NCBI RefSeq assembly: GCF_900172325.1
Contig: NZ_FWFR01000003.1
Location: 372,001-436,000, forward strand
Source of the DNA: Oceanibacterium hippocampi
GTDB lineage: Bacteria; Pseudomonadota; Alphaproteobacteria; Sneathiellales; Sneathiellaceae
Reading direction: 5' to 3'
Length of the DNA: 64,000 bases
In this document: piece by piece, positions 28,285-41,234 of the stretch
Numbering within the stretch: position 1 is the stretch's first letter
Layout of the letters: every line of letters begins with the position of its first letter
The notes under the pieces: model-generated
What the model saw: the letters and a program-made list of their open reading frames with translations, nothing else
Databases searched by the model: none
What the model was told of the DNA's origin: nothing
Translations under genes and position numbers: made by a program

Positions 28285-29202
28285 TCATTCCGCCGGCTTC
28301 ACGGTGTCGGTGAGCCGCGCCGGGTTGCCGATGTCGCGGACCCCGATGCTTTCGAAATAGCGGAAGAACTCCGAATCCGGCGACATCACCAGCGTGGTGT
28401 CGTCGTTGTTGATCGCCTTCCGGTAGGCCAGCATGGCGCGATAGAAGGCGAAGAAGTCCGGATCGGCGCCGAAAGCCTCGGCGAAGATGCGGTTCTTCTC
28501 GGCGTCGCCCTCACCACGCAGGATTTCCGACTTCCGGTTGGCCTCGGCAAGCAGCACCGTGACCTGGCGGTCGGCGTCGGCGCGGATGCGCTGGGCCAGC
28601 TCGTCACCGCGGGCCCGGATTTCCTTCGCTTCCCTATCACGCTCGGTCTGCATGCGACGGAAGATCGCCTCGCTGTTGGCCTGCGGCAGATCGGCGTGCT
28701 TGATCCGCACGTCGACGATATCGAGACCAAGCGACTTCGCGGAATCGTTCACGCGGGTCTGGATTTCCTTCATCAGCTCGGCGCGGTGGCCGGACACGAT
28801 GGTCTGGAGATCCTGCCGACCGAGCACTTCCCGAACACTCGAGTCCATGAAGTTGTCGAGCCGCTGGACCGCGACCGAGAGATTGCCGACGCTCTTGTAG
28901 AATTCCAGCGGGTCGACGATGCGGTATCGTGCGAAGGCATCGACGACGAGCCGTTTCTGGTCGGAGGCGATGATCTCCTGCTGCGGCGCATCATAGGCGA
29001 GGATGCGCTTCTCCATCCTCTGGATGTCCTGGATCAGCGGGATCTTTAGCTGGATACCCGGTTCCTTGATCACGCGGATCGGTTCGCCGAATTGCAGGAC
29101 GAGTGCCTGCTCCGCCTGATGCACCGTGAACACGGTGCTGGACAGGATGACGCCGAAGAGTACGACGAGACCGGCAACAATGACCAACAGGGTGCGTTGC
29201 AT
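28285..29202 (-). CDS. hflC: HflC, subunit of the FtsH-regulating HflKC complex
   Basis: The 305-residue protein has one N-terminal membrane helix (TLLVIVAGLVVLFGVILSS), a band-7/SPFH domain (VVDAFARYRIVDP) and a long charged helix (RDREAKEIRARGDELAQR). HflC and HflK form a cage around the FtsH protease. Its start codon directly abuts the hflK stop at 29202. Confidence 0.95.
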   Translation of the reverse strand: MQRTLLVIVAGLVVLFGVILSSTVFTVHQAEQALVLQFGEPIRVIKEPGIQLKIPLIQDIQRMEKRILAYDAPQQEIIASDQKRLVVDAFARYRIVDPLEFYKSVGNLSVAVQRLDNFMDSSVREVLGRQDLQTIVSGHRAELMKEIQTRVNDSAKSLGLDIVDVRIKHADLPQANSEAIFRRMQTERDREAKEIRARGDELAQRIRADADRQVTVLLAEANRKSEILRGEGDAEKNRIFAEAFGADPDFFAFYRAMLAYRKAINNDDTTLVMSPDSEFFRYFESIGVRDIGNPARLTDTVKPAE

Positions 29203-30302
29203 CAGTTGGATCCTCCCTTGCTCTTCAATTCAGGCAGGGGGAGATAGGGCAGAACACCCTGGCCGCCGCTCTTGCTGTCGATGATGATCTTGTTGGTGCC
29301 AGCCAGCACTTCTTCCATGGTCTCCAGGTAGATGCGCCGCGCGGTGACACCCGGCGCCTTCTTGTACTCGTTGTAGATCGAGGTGAAGCGCGCCGCCTCA
29401 CCCGTGGCCAGCGAAACCACTTGCTGGCGATAGGCCTCGGCGCCCTGCTCGATCTTTTCCGCCTCGCCTCGGGCGCGCGGGATCTGGTCGTTGCGATAGG
29501 CCTCGGCCTCGTTCTGCATGCGCTCGCGGTCGGCGCGGGCACGCTGGACGTCACGGAACGATTCGATGACTGCACCCGGCGGATCGACCTTCTGCAACTT
29601 CACCTGGGTGATCAGGACACCGGACTTGTACTCGTCTAGAGCCTGCTGCATCAGCGTCTGGACTTCCGCCTCGATCGAGGCGCGGCCTTCGGTCAGCGCG
29701 GCCTGGATCGGCGTACGCCCGATCACTTCGCGCATCACGCTCTCGGCGACCGCCTTCACGGTATGCTCGGGACGATCGATGTTGAACAGGAACTCGCCCG
29801 CGTCCTTGATGACCCAGAGAACGTTGAAATCGATGTCGACGATATTCTCGTCGCCGGTGATCATCAGGCTCTCGGCGGGCACATCGCGGACATTCTGACC
29901 GCGGTCGAAATCGCTGCCGGTGAAGCCGATGGCGATCCGGTTCAGCCGGGTAACCTTCGGGGTCTCGACCGATTCAACCGGATAGGGCAAATGATAATTC
30001 AGGCCCGGCTGGGTGGTGTTGGTCCATTTCCCGAAGCGAAGAACGACCCCCTGCTCGTCCGGCTGCACGCGGTAGAAACCGCTACCGAGCCAGACCAGGA
30101 CAACGACGAGAATCAGCAGGAATATACCTCGGCCGCCCCAGGCACCGCCTGGCAACATGCCCTTGAAGCGGTCCTGGCTGCGTCGCAGGAGTTCCTCCAG
30201 GTCAGGCGGCTGCTGTCCGCCACCCGATGAACCCTGCCCCCAAGGGGAGCGTCCACCGCCACCGCCTTGCCAGCCACCGCCGTTGTTATTACTCCACGGC
30301 AT
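29202..30302 (-). CDS. hflK: HflK, subunit of the FtsH-regulating HflKC complex
   Basis: The 366-residue protein starts with a Gly/Asn-rich tail (MPWSNNNGGGWQGGGGG), then a membrane helix (GIFLLILVVVLVWLGSGFY), a band-7 domain and a long helix with RGEAEKIEQGAEAYRQQVV. This is the expected HflK plan. It is divergent from mrp, with a 134-base gap that must hold both promoters. Confidence 0.95.
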   Translation of the reverse strand: MPWSNNNGGGWQGGGGGRSPWGQGSSGGGQQPPDLEELLRRSQDRFKGMLPGGAWGGRGIFLLILVVVLVWLGSGFYRVQPDEQGVVLRFGKWTNTTQPGLNYHLPYPVESVETPKVTRLNRIAIGFTGSDFDRGQNVRDVPAESLMITGDENIVDIDFNVLWVIKDAGEFLFNIDRPEHTVKAVAESVMREVIGRTPIQAALTEGRASIEAEVQTLMQQALDEYKSGVLITQVKLQKVDPPGAVIESFRDVQRARADRERMQNEAEAYRNDQIPRARGEAEKIEQGAEAYRQQVVSLATGEAARFTSIYNEYKKAPGVTARRIYLETMEEVLAGTNKIIIDSKSGGQGVLPYLPLPELKSKGGSN

Positions 30303-30436
30303 GTCTTACCCCGTCACGTTTATGCGGCACGGTTTGCCCTTCCAATTGTGGCGCGTTATATGACAAGCCACGCCGACGCGCAACGCGGGCGGCCCGGCGC
30401 CCTTCTGAAATTGGGTATTAGACGGAGTTTTCAAGC

Positions 30437-31597
30437 ATGACGGCTTTAAGTCAGGCTGACGTCCTCGGAGCGCTCAAGACCATCACCGACCCCGACAAGG
30501 GTACCGACGTCGTCAGCGCCGGGATGATTTCCGGGCTCGTCATCAAGGATGGCAACGTCGGTTTCGCGGTCGAGATCGATCCGGCGGACGGCGAACGCAA
30601 GGAAAGCCTGCGCAAGGCCTGCGCCGATATCGTCTACAAGCTGCCGGGCGTCACCTCGGTGACGGCAGTGCTGACGGCGGAGCGCGCCGGCGCCGCCGCC
30701 GCGCATGATCACAATCACGACAACGGGCATCGCCACGGTCACGATCACGGCCACGCCCCGGCCGGGCAGCAGCGCCAGCAGGCCAAGGCCGGCATTCCAG
30801 GCATCACCTCGATCATCGCCGTCGCCTCCGGCAAGGGTGGCGTCGGCAAGTCCACGACGGCGGTCAACCTGGCGATGGCCCTGAAGGCGCAGGGCCGCCG
30901 TGTCGGCCTGCTCGACGCCGATATCTACGGTCCGTCCGTGCCACGCATGCTGGGGATCACCGGGCGGCCGAGCACCGACGACGGCAAGACGCTGGAACCG
31001 ATGCGGAACTGGGGCATCGTCTGCATGTCGATGGGTTTCCTGGTCGCCGAGGACACGCCGATGATCTGGCGCGGACCGATGGTGATGAGCGCCATCCAGC
31101 AGATGCTCAACGACGTCAACTGGGGCACCCTCGACGTCCTCGTCATCGATCTGCCGCCGGGCACCGGGGACGCTCAGCTCACGCTCGCCCAGCGGGTTCC
31201 GCTGACCGGCGCGGTGATCGTCTCGACGCCGCAGGACATTGCCCTCCTCGACGCCCGCAAGGGCCTCAACATGTTCCGCAAGGTCGACGTGCCGGTCTTC
31301 GGCATCATCGAGAACATGAGTTATTTCCTCTGCCCCAGTTGCGGCGAGCGGTCCGACATCTTCGGCCATGGCGGCGCCCGGCAGACGGCGGCCCAACTCG
31401 GCACCGACTTTCTCGGCGAGGTGCCGCTGCACATGGCGATCCGCGAGACCTCCGACGACGGCACACCGATTGTCGCCAGCCAGCCGGACAGCGCGCACGC
31501 GCAATGCTACCTGGCAATCGCGGCGAAGGTCGCGACCAAGATCGACGAGCGGCTCGGCAGCGCAGAAGCGGCCGGACCGCGCATCGTCATCCAGTAG
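30437..31597 (+). CDS. mrp: Mrp/ApbC-type Fe-S cluster carrier ATPase with a His-rich linker
   Basis: The 386-residue protein has an N-terminal DUF59/MIP18 domain (residues 1-80) and a deviant P-loop ATPase domain (SGKGGVGKST, 131-140). The metal-binding pair C299-PS-C302 sits in YFLCPSCGER. It carries Fe-S clusters to target proteins. Between the domains lies an unusual stretch with eight His at alternating positions (H90 to H106), which should bind metal and is not needed in most Mrp proteins. Confidence 0.93.
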   Translation: MTALSQADVLGALKTITDPDKGTDVVSAGMISGLVIKDGNVGFAVEIDPADGERKESLRKACADIVYKLPGVTSVTAVLTAERAGAAAAHDHNHDNGHRHGHDHGHAPAGQQRQQAKAGIPGITSIIAVASGKGGVGKSTTAVNLAMALKAQGRRVGLLDADIYGPSVPRMLGITGRPSTDDGKTLEPMRNWGIVCMSMGFLVAEDTPMIWRGPMVMSAIQQMLNDVNWGTLDVLVIDLPPGTGDAQLTLAQRVPLTGAVIVSTPQDIALLDARKGLNMFRKVDVPVFGIIENMSYFLCPSCGERSDIFGHGGARQTAAQLGTDFLGEVPLHMAIRETSDDGTPIVASQPDSAHAQCYLAIAAKVATKIDERLGSAEAAGPRIVIQ

Positions 31598-31652
31598 GGT
31601 CCAGGAGCGTCGATGGTCAGGCGCGGTCCCGGTAAGGACCGCGCCGGCCCGA

Positions 31653-34331
<2,679 letters not shown>

Positions 34332-34361
34332 CGTCTTCCTGTCTCCGCGTAGAGAATCGGG

Positions 34362-36416
34362 CTATCCCTCGATCATCGAGAAATCACCGAACTGGGCAAA
34401 ACTGTCGACAATCCGCGCCAGGAGCCGGAGGCGGTTGGCCCGGATCGACGCATCTTCAGCATTGACCGTTACCTTTTCGAAAAAGGCATCGACCGGAATG
34501 CGCAATTCCGAGAAGGCGGCAAAGGCCGTCTCGAAGTCCTCCGCCCGCATCGCCGCCTCTGTCGCCTCGCGAACGGTCCCGATCCGGGCCAGCAGTTCGC
34601 GTTCCTGGTCGAGCGCGAACAGCGATTCGTCAAGCGCTTCGGCCGAGTAGACGAGACCGTCCTTCTTCGTCTCGATCTCGACGATGCGCGCGGCGCGCCG
34701 GAAGGCGATCAACAGGTTGGCGCCGCTGTCGCTGTCGAGAAAACCCTGCAATGCCCGGACACGGCGCAGGAACCGCGTCAGGTCGTCGTCGGCGAGCGCG
34801 AAGGCGGCAGCGATCACGTCGTGGCGAATGCCCTCGTCGCGCAGATGCACCTTCAGGCGGTCGGCGAAGAAATCCAGCAGCGTCCCGGCCGAGAACGCGT
34901 CGGCCTTGCCGTGCAGTTGCGCCGCCGAATCGAACAGCCGGCCGAGCGGCAGGCGCACGTCGTTCTCGATGATCAGGCGGATCACGCCGAGTGCCGCGCG
35001 GCGCAGGGCGAAAGGATCCTTGGAACCGGTCGGCGTCTCGCCGATCGCGTAGAACCCGACCAGCGTGTCGATCTTGTCGGCCAGGGCGACGGCGACGGAG
35101 ACCGGCGCGGACGGGCAGCGATCGGACGGCCCCTGCGGCGCGTAATGTTCCGCGATCGCCTCGGCGACCGCATCGTCCTCGCCATCGTGACGGGCGTAAT
35201 AACGGCCCATGACACCCTGCAGTTCGGGGAACTCGCCGACCATGCCGGTCACGAGATCCGCCTTGGCCAGGTAGGCAGCCCGGGCCGCGAGGTCGGCATC
35301 GGCGCCGATCGCGGGCGCGATCTCGCCGGCCAGCGCCTGCAGGCGGGTGATCTTGTCCTCGACCGTGCCGAGGCGGGCATGGAAGACGACCTGTGCCAGC
35401 TGCGGCACGCGGTGGACGAGCGGCTGGCGGCGATCCTTCTGCCAGAAGAAATCCGCATCCGATAGCCGCGCCCGGAGCACCCTCTCGTTCCCGCCGGTGA
35501 TCGCCTTGCCGCCGTCGTCGGCGACCAGGTTCGCGATCACCGCGAAGCGCGGCGCCAGCGTGCCGTCGGCGCTTTCGAGCGCGAAATATTTCTGATGGCT
35601 CCGCATCGAAGTGGTCAGCACCTCGGGCGGCAGCTCCAGGAAGGCCCCGTCGATCCGGCCGAGCAGCGGCACCGGCCATTCGGCAAGCCCGACAACCTCA
35701 TCCAGCAACCCGTCGTCGACGATCGGCTTCAGGCCTTCGGCGGCGGCCAGTGCGGCGACGCCGGTGGCGATTCGCCGCCGACGTTCGGCCGGGTCGAGGA
35801 CCACATGGCCGGCTTCGAGCTTCGCCCGATAGTCATCGAAGTCGCGGACGGCAAACGGTTCGGGCGCCATGAAACGATGCCCGCGGGTCTCCGCGCCACT
35901 TGCCAGATGACCGAACGAGAACGGCACGACGGCGCCGTCGAAGAGGCAGAGGATCGAATGCAGCGGTCGCACCCAGCGGATCTCGCCGGCGCCCCAGCGC
36001 ATCGATTTCGGCCATGGCAGGGCGGCGATCGCCTCGGGCAGCAGGTCCGCAAGCACCTCGCGCGTCGGCCGCCCCTTGCTTTCGATGATCGCCACATGGA
36101 AGGCGCCCTTTGGCGTCTCCACCTGGGTCAGCTGGTCACGGGAGAGCCCTGCCCCGCGCAGAAAGCCGTCGATGGCCTTGTCCGGCGCACCGACACGCGG
36201 CCCCCGGCGCTCTTCCCGGAGGTCGGGCTGGGCCGCCGGTATACCATCGGCGACGATGGTCAGCCGGCGCGGCGTCGCGAAGGCGCGGATATCAGCACAG
36301 TCGAGCGAGGCGCGGGTCAGCCGCTCGCGGACCAGGCGCGCCAGATCGTCGGCAGCGCGCGCCTGCATGCGCGCGGGAATTTCCTCGGAGAACAGCTCCA
36401 GCAGCAGTTCGGCCAT
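34362..36416 (-). CDS. glyS: Glycyl-tRNA synthetase beta subunit
   Basis: The 684-residue protein begins [18 protein letters not shown], the family signature. It ends with the DALR-like anticodon-binding region. The ATG at 36416 follows the glyQ stop by one base, so the two subunits are translationally coupled. Longer in-frame starts would overlap glyQ. Confidence 0.96.
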   Translation of the reverse strand: MAELLLELFSEEIPARMQARAADDLARLVRERLTRASLDCADIRAFATPRRLTIVADGIPAAQPDLREERRGPRVGAPDKAIDGFLRGAGLSRDQLTQVETPKGAFHVAIIESKGRPTREVLADLLPEAIAALPWPKSMRWGAGEIRWVRPLHSILCLFDGAVVPFSFGHLASGAETRGHRFMAPEPFAVRDFDDYRAKLEAGHVVLDPAERRRRIATGVAALAAAEGLKPIVDDGLLDEVVGLAEWPVPLLGRIDGAFLELPPEVLTTSMRSHQKYFALESADGTLAPRFAVIANLVADDGGKAITGGNERVLRARLSDADFFWQKDRRQPLVHRVPQLAQVVFHARLGTVEDKITRLQALAGEIAPAIGADADLAARAAYLAKADLVTGMVGEFPELQGVMGRYYARHDGEDDAVAEAIAEHYAPQGPSDRCPSAPVSVAVALADKIDTLVGFYAIGETPTGSKDPFALRRAALGVIRLIIENDVRLPLGRLFDSAAQLHGKADAFSAGTLLDFFADRLKVHLRDEGIRHDVIAAAFALADDDLTRFLRRVRALQGFLDSDSGANLLIAFRRAARIVEIETKKDGLVYSAEALDESLFALDQERELLARIGTVREATEAAMRAEDFETAFAAFSELRIPVDAFFEKVTVNAEDASIRANRLRLLARIVDSFAQFGDFSMIEG

Positions 36417-36417
36417 C

Positions 36418-37302
36418 TCAGGACTCCGCCGGCAGGTGGCCGCGGCCGCGAAGCCAGGCCTCGCAGCAACCCTTGGCGAGCGCCCGGACCCGGCCGATAT
36501 AGGCGGCCCGTTCGGTGACGCTGATGACGCCGCGCGCATCGAGCAGATTGAAGGTATGGCTGGCCTTCAGGCACTGGTCATAGGCCGGCAGGGCCAGTCC
36601 CTTCTCCAGCAGAAGCGCGCACTGGCTTTCCGCGTCCTCGAAGTGGCGAAACAGGATCGCCGGGTCCGAATGCTCGAAATTGAAGGCCGAGAATTCCTGC
36701 TCGGATTGCAGGTAGACATCGCCGTAGCGAGCCCCCGCGCCGTTCCAGTCCAGATCGAAGATGCTGTCGACACCCTGGATATACATCGCCAGGCGCTCGA
36801 GCCCGTAGGTCAGTTCGCCGGATACCGGGTGGCAATCGAAGCCGCCGACCTGCTGGAAATAGGTGAACTGGCTGACTTCCATGCCGTCACACCAGACTTC
36901 CCAGCCAAGCCCCCAAGCGCCGAGCGTCGGGCTTTCCCAGTCGTCCTCGACGAAACGGATGTCATGACGCTTCGGGTCGATCCCGAGGGCGTCGAGGCTT
37001 TGCAGGTATAGCGCCTGAATATTGTCTGGCGACGGCTTCAGGATGACCTGGAACTGGTAATAGCGTTGAAGCCGGTTCGGATTCTCGCCGTAGCGGCCGT
37101 CCGTCGGCCGCCGGGAAGGCTGCGCGTAGGCTGCGTTCCAGGGTTCGGGGCCGAGCGCCCGGAGCGTCGTCGCAGGGTGAAAGGTCCCGGCGCCCACTTC
37201 CATGTCGTAGGGCTGCAGGATCACGCAGCCCTGGTCGGCCCAGAAATGCTGAAGCGTCAGGATAAGATCCTGAAAGGACGACCCTCTTGGCCGTGACGAC
37301 AT
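36418..37302 (-). CDS. glyQ: Glycyl-tRNA synthetase alpha subunit
   Basis: The 294-residue class II catalytic subunit has [19 protein letters not shown] near its N-terminus. Its body carries [20 protein letters not shown] and [20 protein letters not shown], all alpha-subunit signatures. It charges tRNA-Gly with GlyS. The ATG at 37302 gives the normal N-terminus. Confidence 0.97.
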   Translation of the reverse strand: MSSRPRGSSFQDLILTLQHFWADQGCVILQPYDMEVGAGTFHPATTLRALGPEPWNAAYAQPSRRPTDGRYGENPNRLQRYYQFQVILKPSPDNIQALYLQSLDALGIDPKRHDIRFVEDDWESPTLGAWGLGWEVWCDGMEVSQFTYFQQVGGFDCHPVSGELTYGLERLAMYIQGVDSIFDLDWNGAGARYGDVYLQSEQEFSAFNFEHSDPAILFRHFEDAESQCALLLEKGLALPAYDQCLKASHTFNLLDARGVISVTERAAYIGRVRALAKGCCEAWLRGRGHLPAES

Positions 37303-37426
37303 GTGCCGGAATCCGAAAAGGAACTGAATTTTGTGTGCGGCGCAACTTAGCCACAGCATCTGGCCCGGTCAAGCAAGCCGGCGGTACCGACTTTCGCCGC
37401 CCCGCAATAGGCCCGGACCGTTGCGT

Positions 37427-37687
37427 TCAGGCCGGTGGATACGGGCAGCCGGCTCGCCCGCAATCGCGCGCGTCGCCGGTCACGTAAGTACCGCAGCGCG
37501 CGCATTTCTGCATTTCCTCGACCGACGGGTCGGCCGGCGCGCGGCGTCCCTTGGGCGCCTTGGCGGGCGCTTCCTCGGCCTTGCGGCCGACCTTGGCGGT
37601 ATCGCGCGAGAGATATTTGAAGCCGTACCAGACGCCCGCGACGACGGCGGCGAGGACCAGCAGCTTCAGGAAGGAAAAGCCGAACAT
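37427..37687 (-). CDS. Small membrane-anchored zinc-ribbon protein
   Basis: The 86-residue protein has an N-terminal hydrophobic helix (FLKLLVLAAVVAGVWYGFKY), a Lys/Ala/Pro-rich linker, and a C-terminal Cys pattern CARCGTYV then CGRAGCPY, which should bind one zinc. Such proteins are common and uncharacterised in alphaproteobacteria. It may form a unit with the S49 peptidase encoded 46 bases upstream. Confidence 0.75.
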   Translation of the reverse strand: MFGFSFLKLLVLAAVVAGVWYGFKYLSRDTAKVGRKAEEAPAKAPKGRRAPADPSVEEMQKCARCGTYVTGDARDCGRAGCPYPPA

Positions 37688-37733
37688 GGCTTTCTTCTAG
37701 GTGGCGTTTGCCGCGAAGGTCAAGCGGCGTCCT

Positions 37734-38597
37734 TCAGAGCCCGAAGCGCGCCCAGTGCAATCGGGCCTCGAGGCGCGCCATGACGGCGTCGACAAGGGCC
37801 TCGGCGCCGCCGCTTCCGGCCAGCCCCATGCGACGGCGGAGCCACGATTTCTCGCCGCCGATCAAGCGCAGCTTCACCTTCTCCCCATAGCGCCGGCGCA
37901 TCTCGCCCCGCAACTCGCCGATCCCGTCGATCAGGCCGAGCGCGAGGGCCTTGCGGCCGGTCCAGACACGGCCGGAAAAAATCTCCTTGCCCCGGCGCGT
38001 CTTCAGCCGGTCGCCGCGGCGGTCCTGCACATGCGCCTTGAAGCTGTCATAGATGTCGCCCTGCAGTTCCTTGAGGCGCGCGATGTCTTCCTCGCGCTCC
38101 GGGCGGAACGGGTCGAGCAGCGCCTTCTCCTCGCCGGCGGTATGGACCCGGCGCTCGATCCCGAGCTTGTCGAGCAGGCCGGGAAACCCGAAGCCGGCCG
38201 AGACGACGCCGATCGAGCCAACGATCGAATTCTCGTCGGCATAGATCTCGTCGGCGGCAAGCGCCAGCCAGTAGCCGCCGGACGCCGCGACATCCTCGGT
38301 GAAGGCGATGACCGGCACCTTCTTCTCCGCCGCGAACTGGCGAATCCGGGCGGAGATCAGGGCCGACTGGACGGGCGATCCGCCGGGCGAATTGATGACC
38401 AGCGCGACCGCCTTGACGCCCTTGATCGAGAAGGCCCGCTCGATCGGGCCGGCCAGTCCGGCGAGATTGAGATTGGGGCCGCGCAGCGGGCTGCCGCCGG
38501 GCGCGATCACGCCGGCCAGGCGGATGACGGCGACAACGGGCGGGCGCTCGCGGAAGCGCGCCGGCAGCAGGGATCTCAGGCGATCGGTCATGGACAT
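37734..38597 (-). CDS. S49 family serine peptidase (SppA/SohB-like)
   Basis: The 287-residue single-domain peptidase has the NSPGGSPVQS strand, the catalytic Ser in VAASGGYWLALAADEIYA and the SIVGSIGVV segment. An S49 Lys lies further on. No signal peptide is seen, so the enzyme probably faces the cytoplasm or has a short anchor. It may digest signal peptides or membrane fragments. Met 1 or Met 3 could be the start. Confidence 0.88.
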   Translation of the reverse strand: MSMTDRLRSLLPARFRERPPVVAVIRLAGVIAPGGSPLRGPNLNLAGLAGPIERAFSIKGVKAVALVINSPGGSPVQSALISARIRQFAAEKKVPVIAFTEDVAASGGYWLALAADEIYADENSIVGSIGVVSAGFGFPGLLDKLGIERRVHTAGEEKALLDPFRPEREEDIARLKELQGDIYDSFKAHVQDRRGDRLKTRRGKEIFSGRVWTGRKALALGLIDGIGELRGEMRRRYGEKVKLRLIGGEKSWLRRRMGLAGSGGAEALVDAVMARLEARLHWARFGL

Positions 38598-38640
38598 GGC
38601 CGGTTAGATAAGACGTCGCGCATGCGGGTACAAGCGCCGC

Positions 38641-39435
38641 TCAGCGCGGCAGGTCGAGCCCTGCCCCGCCGCGCAGCACCGCATCGGCCTCGACCGAGTA
38701 ATGTTCTTCACCGGCCGTATGCAGGATAAGGCCCGGCAGCAGCACCGGCGCGGCCCGCGCCCCCTTCACCGCCTGCACGATCAGCCGTTTCGCCGGACGG
38801 TCGCGGCTGGGCCAGAGTGGCAGGATGCGGATCGCCCCGGTCCCCGCGCCGAGCGCGGCGAGCAGTTCCGCCAGCCGCTCCGTCCGGTGGATCACGGTGA
38901 TCGTTCCGCCCGGACGAAGCCGGCGCAGGCCGAAACCGATCCAGCGGCCGAGATCGACCTCGCCCTCATGGCGGGCAAGGCGGCGGCCGGCCAGTTGCGA
39001 GGCGCGGCCCCGACCCGCGGCGAAGAACGGCGGGTTGGTGAAGACATGGTCGAAGCCCCGCGCGTCGCCCGCCATTGCCGTCGACCCGACGATGTCGCCG
39101 GCGACGATCGCGGCGTTCCCGTCCAGGCCGTTGTCGGCCAGGTTGCGGCGGGCCGCCTCGACCAGGACGTCCTGGATCTCGATGCCGACGAGAGTGAGAC
39201 CGGAGATCCGGGAGGCGAGACAAAGCAGGGCGGCGCCGGTGCCGCAGCCGATATCGAGCACCCGCTCGCCGGCCGCGGCCGGGACAGAGGCCGCCAGCAG
39301 CACCGCATCCGAACCGGACCGGAAGCCGCGCCGCGGCTGCCAGAGCCAGAGCCGTCCGCCGAGGAAGGCATCCCGGCTCCAGTCATCGCCATCGAAGGCG
39401 GGAGGTATCGCGTCAGCTTCGGATGCGACGGTCAT
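38641..39435 (-). CDS. trmN6: tRNA1(Val) (adenine-N6)-methyltransferase-like protein
   Basis: The 264-residue class I SAM methyltransferase has the SAM motif LDIGCGTGAALL and the N6-adenine-type catalytic motif TNPPFF. An N-terminal GFRSGSDAVLLAA segment is typical of TrmN6. It overlaps the upstream DUF2007 gene by 23 bases. Confidence 0.88.
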   Translation of the reverse strand: MTVASEADAIPPAFDGDDWSRDAFLGGRLWLWQPRRGFRSGSDAVLLAASVPAAAGERVLDIGCGTGAALLCLASRISGLTLVGIEIQDVLVEAARRNLADNGLDGNAAIVAGDIVGSTAMAGDARGFDHVFTNPPFFAAGRGRASQLAGRRLARHEGEVDLGRWIGFGLRRLRPGGTITVIHRTERLAELLAALGAGTGAIRILPLWPSRDRPAKRLIVQAVKGARAAPVLLPGLILHTAGEEHYSVEADAVLRGGAGLDLPR

Positions 39436-39640
39436 AGTCTATCCCGGCATCGTCAAGGAGGATGCGCGCATCGGCCAGTTCGTCGTCGGCCACCATCAGG
39501 CGACGGGGGATCGCGCCGATGCTGCCCTCGAGAATCGAGGTGTGCGTATCGAACACCAGGACACCCAGGCCGGCACCCCGCAGCAGGCTCTCCACGAAGG
39601 ACAAAAGTACCGGGTCCGTGGTGCGAAGGAGTTCAACCAT
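39413..39640 (-). CDS. DUF2007 domain protein (putative signal-transducing protein)
   Basis: The 75-residue protein matches the DUF2007 pattern: an N-terminal VELLRTTDPVLLSFVESLLR helix, a FDTHTS strand and a C-terminal RLMVADDELADARILL segment. Function is unknown. It is coupled by overlap to the methyltransferase gene and divergent from ispB. Confidence 0.85.
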   Translation of the reverse strand: MVELLRTTDPVLLSFVESLLRGAGLGVLVFDTHTSILEGSIGAIPRRLMVADDELADARILLDDAGIDYDRRIRS

Positions 39641-39754
39641 ACCCTATCCCGTGTTTGCCGCCGCAGTCCGCCGCGCGGGCTTGACCGCACAATGCGGCGA
39701 TCTATGCTCAGTGCCAAGAATTCCGCCGTCAAGTTAAAGGGTGTGAGGAATAGA

Positions 39755-40777
39755 GTGGCCATAGTTGTTCCCTTGAGCGGTGACAAGAACGCCGCGGGGC
39801 CGGTATCGCTTGACCGCCTGATGGGTCTCGTCAAGGACGACCTGAAAGCGGTCAACGAACTGATCGTCAAGCGCATGGACAGCCGGGTGGCTCTGATCCC
39901 GACGCTGGCCAGCCATCTTGTCGCCGCGGGCGGCAAGCGGCTCCGCCCGATCCTGACCCTGGCCTCCGCCCGGCTCTGCAATTACCGGGGCGACCGCCAT
40001 ATCAGTCTCGCGGCCTGCGTCGAGTTCATCCATACCGCGACGCTCCTGCATGACGACGTGGTCGACGAGAGCAACCTGCGGCGCGGCAACGCGACCGCGA
40101 ACGCGGTATGGGGCAACCAGGCGAGCGTCCTCGTCGGCGACTTCCTGTTTGCCCGGGCCTTCCAGCTGATGACCGCCGACGGCTCGCTCGAGGTGCTTCG
40201 CATTCTCTCGAATGCCTCGGCCGTGATCGCAGAGGGCGAGGTCATGCAGCTTGTCACGACCGGCGACACCGAAACGACCGAGGACGCCTATCTCGAGGTG
40301 ATCGCGGCGAAGACCGCGGCGCTCTTCTCGGCCGCCTGCCGCGTCGGCGCCGCCGTCGCCGAACGCCCCCGGGTCGAGGCGGACGCGCTGGAAAGCTATG
40401 GTCGCAATCTCGGCATCGCCTTCCAGCTGGTCGACGATGCGCTCGACTACTCCGCCCGCCAGGCAACGCTCGGCAAGACCGTCGGCGACGACTTCCGGGA
40501 AGGCAAGATCACCCTGCCGGTGCTGCTGTCGTTCCGCCGGGGCGACGAGGAGGAACGCCGGTTCTGGCGTCGGGTGATGGAGGACGGCGAACAGGACGAG
40601 AAGGACCTGGCCACGGCGCAGCAGCTGATGCGCAAGCACGGCGCGCTCGACGGGACGATCGAACGGGCCCGCCATTACGGCGCCATGGCTCGGGACGCGC
40701 TCGGCATTTTCCCGGATTCGGAGGTCAAGCAGGCGCTGATCGAGGCGATCGATTTCTCCATCGGCCGGGCGCACTGA
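39755..40777 (+). CDS. ispB: Octaprenyl/polyprenyl diphosphate synthase
   Basis: The trans-prenyltransferase has the first Asp-rich motif LLHDDVVDESNLRRG and the second in LVDDALDY, both complete. GGKRLRPILTL is also present. It makes the side chain of ubiquinone. GTG at 39755 is chosen because a gtgagga site lies 8 bases upstream and the protein then begins near the usual family start. An ATG at 39704 would add 17 residues. Confidence 0.92.
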   Translation: MAIVVPLSGDKNAAGPVSLDRLMGLVKDDLKAVNELIVKRMDSRVALIPTLASHLVAAGGKRLRPILTLASARLCNYRGDRHISLAACVEFIHTATLLHDDVVDESNLRRGNATANAVWGNQASVLVGDFLFARAFQLMTADGSLEVLRILSNASAVIAEGEVMQLVTTGDTETTEDAYLEVIAAKTAALFSAACRVGAAVAERPRVEADALESYGRNLGIAFQLVDDALDYSARQATLGKTVGDDFREGKITLPVLLSFRRGDEEERRFWRRVMEDGEQDEKDLATAQQLMRKHGALDGTIERARHYGAMARDALGIFPDSEVKQALIEAIDFSIGRAH

Positions 40778-40863
40778 CGGCCCGCGACAAGCGTCGATTT
40801 TTTGTCGTCAGGTCATCTTGCGATAGCCCGCCGATCCGGCTATAAGCCCGTCACAGTCCGCAT

Positions 40864-40940
40864 CGGGGAGTAGCTCAGCCTGGTAGAGCACTACGTTCGG
40901 GACGTAGGGGCCGGAGGTTCGAATCCTCTCTCCCCGACCA
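40864..40940 (+). tRNA. tRNA-Pro (anticodon CGG)
   Basis: The 77-base gene folds as a standard tRNA, with anticodon stem CTACG/CGTAG around TTCGGGA and T-stem CGGAGG-type pairing around TTCGAAT. The CCA end is encoded. A strong terminator follows. Confidence 0.97.
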
Positions 40941-40951
40941 GCTGACAAGCG

Positions 40952-40987
40952 AAAGGCCCCGCCGGTCATCCGGCGGGGCCTTTTCGT
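40952..40987 (+). terminator. Terminator after tRNA-Pro
   Basis: GGCCCCGCCGG and CCGGCGGGGCC form an 11-base perfect stem around TCAT, followed by TTTTCGTTT. Confidence 0.9.
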
Positions 40988-41125
40988 TTCCAGGACGGCC
41001 AGCCGGCTATCCTGCCGATCGGCGCATGGAACAATCCAACCCGATCCCGCCATCATACCGGTCGCACGACCTTCCGATCGGCGATTGCCCGCACATTGTC
41101 GGCGATATTGTGCTACATTATGCCG

Positions 41126-41157
41126 TTGACAATGGTACAATTCTTGTAACAATTCGA
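41126..41157 (+). promoter_or_regulatory. AT-rich regulatory region before the monooxygenase gene
   Basis: TTGACA at 41126-41131 is a good -35 hexamer. ATGGTACAATT follows at 41132-41142, the word shared with other promoters of this cluster, and then TTGTAACAA, itself an inverted repeat. It lies about 80 bases upstream of the TTG start at 41235. A clear -10 box is not seen. Confidence 0.45.
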
Positions 41158-41234
41158 TTATCGGCCGTCTAAATCGTGCGTTCGCAACAGGGCAGCAGTC
41201 CCTGGCCGGGATCCGTGCGGCAGGAGGGAGCGCC

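Noticed and set aside
38825-39754. Longer N-terminus for ispB
   Set aside because: The extension lies antisense to trmN6 and DUF2007 and lacks homology.
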